A stretch of 64,000 nucleotides of DNA from Medicago truncatula (Eukaryota; Streptophyta; Magnoliopsida; Fabales; Fabaceae). A program made the translations under genes and the position numbers. The stretch covers positions 32,058,091-32,122,090 of the forward strand of contig NC_053044.1 in NCBI RefSeq assembly GCF_003473485.1. Direction: 5' to 3'. Of the stretch, positions 57,110 to 64,000 are shown one piece after another (position 1 is the stretch's first letter; the number at the start of each line of letters is the position of its first letter). The notes beneath the pieces were generated by a model. That model was not told where the DNA came from, did no database searches, and saw only the letters and a list, made by a program, of their open reading frames with translations.

Positions 57110-58450
57110 TGTTGTACTACAATATAATACAATACAACTAGTATGTAGTGTCTTTGTAAAGACTAAAGAGGTGTATTGTGAATTTCCGAACAAGATTTAA
57201 TGAAGTTGATTGCGTTTTGAGTTTAAAATGCATTATGCGTGTGTATTTTTCCCAATGCTATTTGTCATGTTTATCAGTTCCCCTTCTCTTATTTTGCGAT
57301 TAATGAACATATCTGTACAAATTGAATATATTTCAACGTTTTACACTCATCTCTGAAGAGGCATAAGTAATACATGCAGGGAATACAGTGCAGGTGAGGC
57401 TGATAGTGCATAATTTTGCTAGAATTTCTTCTTCAAATAGTCAAGAAACAACACCGGTTGGAGTTAGCCCCAGTTACTACCTTCTCCACCTTCAACACTG
57501 TTATCACACTGTTCTTTCTTTCAAATTTAGATTTTTTATTTTTTTTGGTCAACAAATTTAGATTTTCTTGTAGATGTTTTATACCATGTTATATGATTGT
57601 CAACTACTTCGAAGGGAGGCGATTATAGCTAGATAATTGATTGATTTGATTTTTTTTTTTTTTTTTTTAAATTTGCTTATATATTCTGATTCTGATTTAT
57701 TTGTTCACCCTATTTCTATAGGGTCACCACTCTTTTCGATTATGTTGGGCTTTCTGCTCTATTTTCATTGCGAGAACCATAGTCAAAACTCCGTTTTACA
57801 ATACTGATGTTGAGTTTTTTTCTAGGCATGTTCAAGATATTAAGGTTCCTAATTTTTTGCAGGTAGCTACAAGATTAAAGGTGAGTTCCACTTTATTGCA
57901 AGGTATAGGTGTGAACTGGTTTGTCATTTGAGTTCTACTGTAAGATATTGGGAGCTTATCAAGTTAGATGAATGGTTTATTCGTTGTCAACGTGATAGGA
58001 GTGAGTCTTATCATCTTTAGATTTTACATGAAGTTGCAATAATTGCTCTGTCAAACTTTATCTTTTGTGGATTCTTTGAAGAACTCCAAGAAATAACCTT
58101 GGAACTTTTCTTTACCCTTTTTATGTAATTTCAACAATTGTATTATAATCTTCTTTCAGAAATAAGCAATGCAACAAGCTTTCGAGACCTTGACGGGCTA
58201 GATGAATACACAAAATAATCAATTTGACAGTGTCACCTTTCCCCCAGGGTCTCCTTTCCCCTTTCCAATGGCTTCAGCATCAGGACCTGCTACACCTTCT
58301 AGTTCTGCAGGTGCACAATCTCAAGCAACTTCATCACGCAGTTTTGATCATAGAAATTCTGATGACAGAAATACCAACAGTACCTACATTGAACTTTGAA
58401 AGTAGTTCCATTTTGTATTTTCATACCGGACTACATTGGAAGTTTTGATG
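57110..58450 (+). pseudogene. Partial Tic40 pseudogene with introns retained
   Basis: Homology starts in Tic40 intron 1 (41253 onward), so exon 1 is absent. It covers exon 2 (about 57392-57490), exon 3 (about 57721-57770), the 18-bp exon 4 (about 57864-57881) and the start of exon 5 (about 58160-58350). It then jumps to sequence from Tic40 intron 8 (compare 44918-45020 with 58360-58450). Exon 5 carries in-frame stops (aaa-taa near its start and tag before 'atgaatacacaaaataat'). Retained introns show DNA-level duplication. It begins only about 60 bp after the PORR stop codon. Confidence 0.9.
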
Positions 58451-59724
58451 TATCTTAAGATCTACTGAAGTCCTTAATTGTTTCTTTCCCACATTCTCTT
58501 GAGTGTTTTCCCTCAAACCAATCATTTGCAGGCACCCCAAACAATTAATTGAATAAAGAGAAAAAAAAAATACAAAGAAGAACAAGGGGAATAGAAACTA
58601 ATATTATGGAGGCCTGCTCTGTTGTGGTAAAAATCCTCACTAAATTATTCTAGGAACAGTAATCCCATCAATAGAAATACGGAAAATAGAAACTGGGAGA
58701 AGCAATTTTATCGACACAATGGTTACCTTTCTCAGAAATATGAGTTTGTATGAAATGCATGTGACAAGTAATCTCCAAATACCAGTGCAAATGGAAGAAG
58801 AAACATGATAATTAAAAAGACTAGCTACTCTCAAATGTCATAACCCCGGCACGCAAAAGAGAAGAAATGACTTCTTAGAATAGGTTTTAGAAAGTCCCAA
58901 CAAATCTTCGAATCGGAAGCATCATTAACCAACCATAACAACAAGATCACCCTACAAAAGGGAAGAACAAACTTTATGCCTCGCTGCCATCATAGCAAGC
59001 ATTTTCTTGCTGACAAGAATACGCAGAGAAAAATTTGCAATTGATATGCATAAACTTTTTTAGTTGTCCAAAGTATCTTCGACTGAAAGTCAGAGACTAA
59101 TTCCTCTAGGCGTGAAGATTCGTTTAAATAATTGCTCTCTCCAGGTAGGTGATATTCTATACTCAACGCATAAATATAAGAATAGTGTAGCTAGTAAGAT
59201 AATATACAACAATGGTTGCACATACTATTTATGCATATTTATTCCTACAAATCCAATCATAATGCAATAAAAGTTATTGTCTTATGGATTCAGGATCAAA
59301 TTCATTATGTATCACAAATGTGGCGCAAACCAGAGATGTGTATATTGCATTCGTGTGATCAACAATTCACTTTTATAAAACTTTCCATAAACAAGTCACA
59401 ATCTATACATTCTTATTCAGTCCTAGTGTATCAGTAGAGTCATCTAATACAATAAACTTTCTATTGAAACAATTTTGCTTTGTATAAGGATTGTGTTCAA
59501 CTCTGGTAACTTACAATTTTCGGCTATACATTGTCGAGAAAGAGACTTGAAGCCTGATATAACAACTAATCAAAATTGTATTCACACTATAAAGCATGAT
59601 AGCAAGTGCTGAACATGTCACTCAAACTTCTCTCCTCACCCTGTCCAAAAGCACTAGCATTCCCAATTTGAGTTCATGGCAATTTAAGATAGCCAGCAGA
59701 AAACTGACTATGTAATTATCTAAT
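58451..59724. other. 3' flank of the transporter gene
   Basis: No gene is seen. Bases 59060-59680 match the flanks at 51300-52140 and 63260-63650. The 3' UTR of the transporter lies next to 59725. Confidence 0.5.
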
Positions 59725-62437
59725 TCATTCCGAAGTGTTTCTAAAGTTAACCATGTATATTGCAGCTACAGTAATACTGGCTCCAACAATCTGTACAGGT
59801 GAAAAGGTCTCACCGAGATACAGAAACCTGAAATACCAAACCAAAAATGTGTATACAAAGGTCCTCAAAAAGAAACATAAACATGTAATTTGACAGAAAA
59901 CATGTTAATTTGCTAGAGGAAATGCTAGTGATAAAAAGGAACGAAAAAGTTATGATTTTGCTGGCACAATACTTCAATAAAATTATCATCTGACTCGGTT
60001 ATTATTCTGTTCAAAACAATTATAATTGTAAAAGATGGTCACTTTTCTCCTGAAAGACTTTGCATTTAAAGTACTATATAACCATCAGCTGTATTTCTGA
60101 TTTTTATTCTCTCTGCTAAATATTCCCGAAGAACAAAAAGAAACTTCAAAATCCTGCAACTCTTTTCCTCTGTTAGGCAGTCTTACCCAAAGATTGAGGC
60201 AAACATCGGGGTTAGAAATGTAAGTGAACTGAGCTTCGTCAAGCTACCTGCAATACATCACAAAAACAATGACACTACTAATATGACATTCTTTATGGGG
60301 TTGATATGGATTTTGAAAAACAAGAATAAACTTCAAATCTTCAAGTTTACAAAATGGCTAAAGATAAATCAATAATACTGATTACAATGTGGAAGATGTG
60401 CACCATTTTGAATTAAAGTGGCACTAATGATCCTTTTACAACCATCCAAGAGGGGATTTAAACTACGTTCTTTGAGGTTACAAGGTCAAATTCTTAAAAC
60501 TGAGCTTACTTTAGTGATTATAAATGAAAATTCACTGGAAGCAAAAGAGAGAGATTGTAATCAAAAAGATATACAGACCTTTAGTTGCACTGTGAAAGAA
60601 CACACCATAGCTAACAGCACTTCCGAAAATGGACATGTAGAGGAGTGCCAATACATCAGTTGAACTGTACTCTTTAAGACTCCCACTTACAACAGGTTCG
60701 TTGTTAAGAATCGCTAATGCCAGAAGGGGGAGACCACCAATAATCATATGCTGCAAAAGAAACACGATAGTAAAGTTTTAGGCCAAGCTTCTACGAGGTT
60801 CTTAAACAACTATATACCTTTCACACGCCCGTTCCTCTTTTTTTAAACGATTAGATTTTTACCGCAAAAATACTAATATACGAATGTAACACCTATATAA
60901 TCATTATTTCACTACTTTCAGTATACAAACATTCATAACTCAAGTTAAAATGAGATTTAAAGCGCACCCATCCAGTTGCCATGATAGGATCAGAGTACTT
61001 GGAGACCCACCGAACCATGACAGTGCCAATTGCCATGCTCTGAGCTGCAAGAAGCATCCACATCTCCCCACTTCCCCATAGTGAGAAGTTGCTCCCATCA
61101 ATTGATAAGGAAGGTAACTGCAGCAAAACCAGTAGTGCTGCATTACTGAATGGTACATAATAGAAGGTATTGGACAGACCAAGAGAGATTGTACATCTCA
61201 AAATTACAAAAGCAACTCGGTAATGTATTTTTTGATTTTGGACAGCGCTAACTATAGCAAAATATATCCATAATATCCTTCCAATTATAAGCATAATAAT
61301 TTGAATGCTAACTTTGGGCTGTGCATAAAGAGTATGAGACCAAAATTAAACTACCTCAAGTAACACAATTCCTATGACACCAAGTACAAGCCCGGCAGCT
61401 CCAACAATTCCAATGGACTCGCCAAATAGCAAAGCCGCAAGTACAGCCACTGTCAAAGGTTGTGAATCAATAATAACCTGCGATACATCCATGCTAGATA
61501 GTCAAAACAAGCAACCATTCATGCTCGGATTGCTCCAAATCAACACAAATTTAACTCAACAACTTTTCCTCTAGTTCAATTCTATCAATATGACACACAT
61601 ACAGCATTCTAGCCAATGTGCATTGGATAAGAACTATACCGTAGTTTCTAGCAACGACACATGAACTAGACATGAACACCCAAACAAAACAGCAATATCA
61701 ATATAACCTGATTCTTCTTCGGAAAAATACCTCATTTAAAAGGAAAAGAAAGTGTCTCTAAATCTAAGTCATGTTACAAATTATTAGATACATTTATTGT
61801 TTTTTCCGAATATAATCTTTATTATTACTATTAATTTGTCTTCGAAGATAAAAAGTCAAAGTTGAACATCACTATCAAAATGACAATTTATTACGTAAAC
61901 ATACACAATGTACACATTAATTACATTACTAACATTTTCTCCTATAGTCTTATTCGAGGATATATATAACTTAGTGTTTACGGATGTAGTACTAATAATA
62001 GAATAGTAGTAGTGGTAAAGTAACAACAGTAAAATTCACTTAGAAATGAAGTGCAAACATACACTGCCCAAACCAGCTGAAGTTTTCTGCAACCCTTCAG
62101 CGAGAAAACCCTGAAAGCAAGCAGCATCGACGAGAGCAAATATGGCGATGGAGAGCCAGGCATTGAAGCTAGAAGGAAACTCCCTTCTTCTAGAAGCAGC
62201 AAAAGCAACAAGAAGGAACCCGGCAGGAATGAGACGAAAAGAAGAAACAAAAAAAGGACCGTGTTTCGGAATCACTTCTTTCATTGCCACCATGGAAGTG
62301 CCCCAGAAGAAGAACGGCGATATTAACACAGCACCTTGCCATAACCCGTCCAATATCGTTGGCGATGATTCATCTTTGTCACTTGCTTTTCCATCTTCTT
62401 CTGCACTTAAGAGGCACTCTTTTACTGGCTTATCCAT
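59725..62437 (-). CDS. EamA/DMT-family transporter, WAT1-related At3g02690-like (327 aa, six exons)
   Basis: A drug/metabolite-transporter superfamily protein with two EamA repeats and about ten membrane helices; the substrate is unknown. Exons: 62063-62437, 61355-61477, 60968-61117, 60579-60750, 60187-60247, 59725-59827. All are in frame (984 bp). It matches Arabidopsis At3g02690 (annotated chloroplastic) as I recall it: SPFFFWGTSMVAMKEV, CFQGFLAEGLQKTSAGLGS, LLAAQSMAIGTVMVRW and FGSAVSYGVFFHSATKGS. The N-terminus starts MDKPVKECLL. It lacks the roughly 80-residue transit peptide of the Arabidopsis protein, and a stop lies two codons upstream of the ATG. Just beyond the ATG the DNA matches Tic40 intron 5. 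The gene may therefore have lost its first part by rearrangement, or use an undetected upstream exon. Confidence 0.85.
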
Positions 62438-62442
62438 GCTTT

Positions 62443-62525
62443 ATGTGGGATGATTCATGAGTGTGTGTGAACATAGTTATTGCCTAACTTTGTTCTCATA
62501 CTATATGCTAGTTAGTAGTGGGTCC
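62443..62525 (+). pseudogene. Fragment of Tic40 intron 5 at the 5' end of the transporter gene
   Basis: The stretch 'tgggatgattcatgagtgtg' and what follows match Tic40 intron 5 at about 43629-43710. It abuts the transporter start codon (62437) within about 10 bp. Confidence 0.7.
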
Positions 62526-63656
62526 ACTTTGCTACATTCTTTGTTGGAGTTTACGATGGTATAAAAGTGACGTTTTGTCTATATCAGTAATTGGCTCTTC
62601 ACGACTCTGTTGAGTGGAGGAGAATACTATGGCTGAAGATATTCTCAATCATAGTACGGTACAATTTTGTTGTGAGCCAGACTCAAAAAAAATAATAAAA
62701 AGAAAATGATGAAGACAATTATAGTTGTTAGTATTGTCCCCATCAATCTATATATACAACAAGTATACCCGTGAATCTCCTTCATAATACTTTGAAAACC
62801 TTGATATGATTTGTACAATCGCAATTCACAACAAACATCTTTCAATAGTATTTTACAGAAAAATGTTACTTACTTCTCATCTCATGCATTAGAGAAGAGA
62901 ATGATGATTTAAAGAAATAGATTGAAAATGGTAGAAAAAGGGTGAGAATGATGATAATTTCTATTTTCCATGTCCATTTATGTATATAGAATATCTCTAT
63001 GTATAAAGAAAATCATATCACTTGGTTATGAGAAATGACCATGCAAAATTTCTGCCATGTTAATCGGAATGAAAAATATGTTTAAAGTTCAAAATAATAC
63101 ACAACTGGTGCGTTGATTCAGCTGTGAAGCTCACTCTATTAAGAGTTGTAAACTCGGGGTGCAACTATTGATTTTAAATTTTTTATGAGCTTCACTGCTG
63201 AATGGTTAAATCTTCACTGCTGAATGGTTAAAGAACCTACTTGGACGTAAGATTACTCACGGTATGTATAAGAAACAAATCCATCATATATAAAAATAAG
63301 TTAGTTTTAACCCAAGATGTATATTTCATTCGTGTGATCAACAACTATATACAAAACTTGCCATACACAAGTCATAATCTATACATTCTTATGCAGACCT
63401 GGCGTAACAGTAATCTATGGAAACAATATTAACTTACAATTTTCTGCTATTTGTGCAGTAAGAGGCTCGAAGCCTGAATTTACAACTGATCAAAATTGTA
63501 TTTACACTGTAAGGTATGACAGTAAGTGCTCAAGATCACATCACTTAAACTTCTCTCCTCTCCATGTCCAAAAGCACTAGCATTCCGAAATTGAGTTCGT
63601 GCCAATTTTAACGCTGGGTTATGTTGAAAGAACCAGTAGAAAACTTAATATATAAC
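62526..63656. other. Intergenic, including the 3' flank of the next transporter copy
   Basis: No gene is seen in 62526-63240. A 21-bp repeat 'cttcactgctgaatggttaaa' occurs twice at about 63188-63231. Bases 63260-63650 match the 3' flanks at 51660-52140 and 59300-59700. Confidence 0.5.
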
Positions 63657-64000
63657 TCATTCTGAAGTGTTTCTGAAGTTAACCATGTATATTGCAGCTA
63701 CAGTAACACTAGCCCCAACAAGCTGTACAGGTGAGAATGTCTCACCAAGATACAAAAACCTGAAATACCAAACGAAAAATGTGTATATAAAGGTCCTCAA
63801 AAAGAACATAAACATGTAATTTGACAGAAAACAAGTTAATTTGCTAGAGGAAATGCCGGTGACAAAAGGTACGAAAAAAGTTATGATCTTGGAAGCACAA
63901 TACTTCAATAAATTATGAAGGATGACAGTGGGTGGTTATTCTGTTTAAAAAATATATATAATTTTAAAAGATGGTGAATTTTTTCTCCTGAATGACCTTC
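63657..64000 (-). CDS. Last exon of a second WAT1-related transporter gene, cut by the window edge
   Basis: Exon 6 is 63657-63759 (103 bp, same size and phase as in the complete gene). It encodes FLYLGETFSPVQLVGASV and ends ...NFRNTSE. It differs from the neighbour by conservative changes (Leu for Ile, Val for Ile). Bases 63760-64000 are intron 5, matching 59828-60080. The rest lies to the right of the window. Whether the gene is intact cannot be told. Confidence 0.75.

Overview
The window is AT-rich plant nuclear DNA. It has small exons with GT-AG introns, many MITE, solo-LTR and SINE-like relics, and tandem gene families. The predicted Tic40 is nearly identical in reading to the pea protein I remember. 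Together with the legume-type repeats this points to a papilionoid legume close to Medicago or pea (inference; no search was run).

Left half (1-36 kb): a tandem terpene synthase array, all on the minus strand. Five complete seven-exon copies lie at about 4.3-6.5, 10.5-12.7, 17.2-19.3, 22.3-24.6 and 28.5-30.7 kb. The promoter and 5' UTR of a sixth copy touch the left edge. The proteins (519-520 aa) look like the TPS-g (linalool/nerolidol) type without the RRx8W N-terminus. They keep DDxxD. The RxR arginine and the Ser/Thr and Glu of the NSE/DTE motif are replaced in every copy. In all copies the first coding exon holds only the ATG. At the right end of the array is one intact 2-oxoglutarate/Fe(II) dioxygenase gene (33.6-36.0 kb, minus). 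Decayed pieces of its second exon and intron lie between the TPS copies, so the amplified unit was probably TPS plus dioxygenase. Spacers also hold Ty3/gypsy fossils, a solo LTR nested in a TAA-flanked MITE, a Mutator-type MITE with a 9-bp target duplication, a hAT-like element inside a dioxygenase relic, and a 67-bp minisatellite.

Middle (36-40.3 kb): no gene recognised; transposon debris and a SINE-like piece.

Right half (40.3-64 kb): mostly single-copy housekeeping genes. In order these are TIC40 (plus, 14 exons, 435 aa), a two-exon gene for an N-myristoylation-type protein like Arabidopsis At1g65710 (plus), a WAT1-related pseudogene (minus), an intronless PPR gene matching OTP70/At4g25270 (minus), an intronless PORR-domain gene (plus), a partial Tic40 pseudogene that keeps introns (plus), a six-exon EamA/WAT1-related transporter gene (minus), and the last exon of a second such gene at the right edge. 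Pieces of Tic40 and of the transporter recur together, so this half has also seen block duplication. Several of these genes (TIC40, the PPR and possibly the PORR and transporter) serve chloroplasts or mitochondria; the terpene cluster is specialised metabolism.
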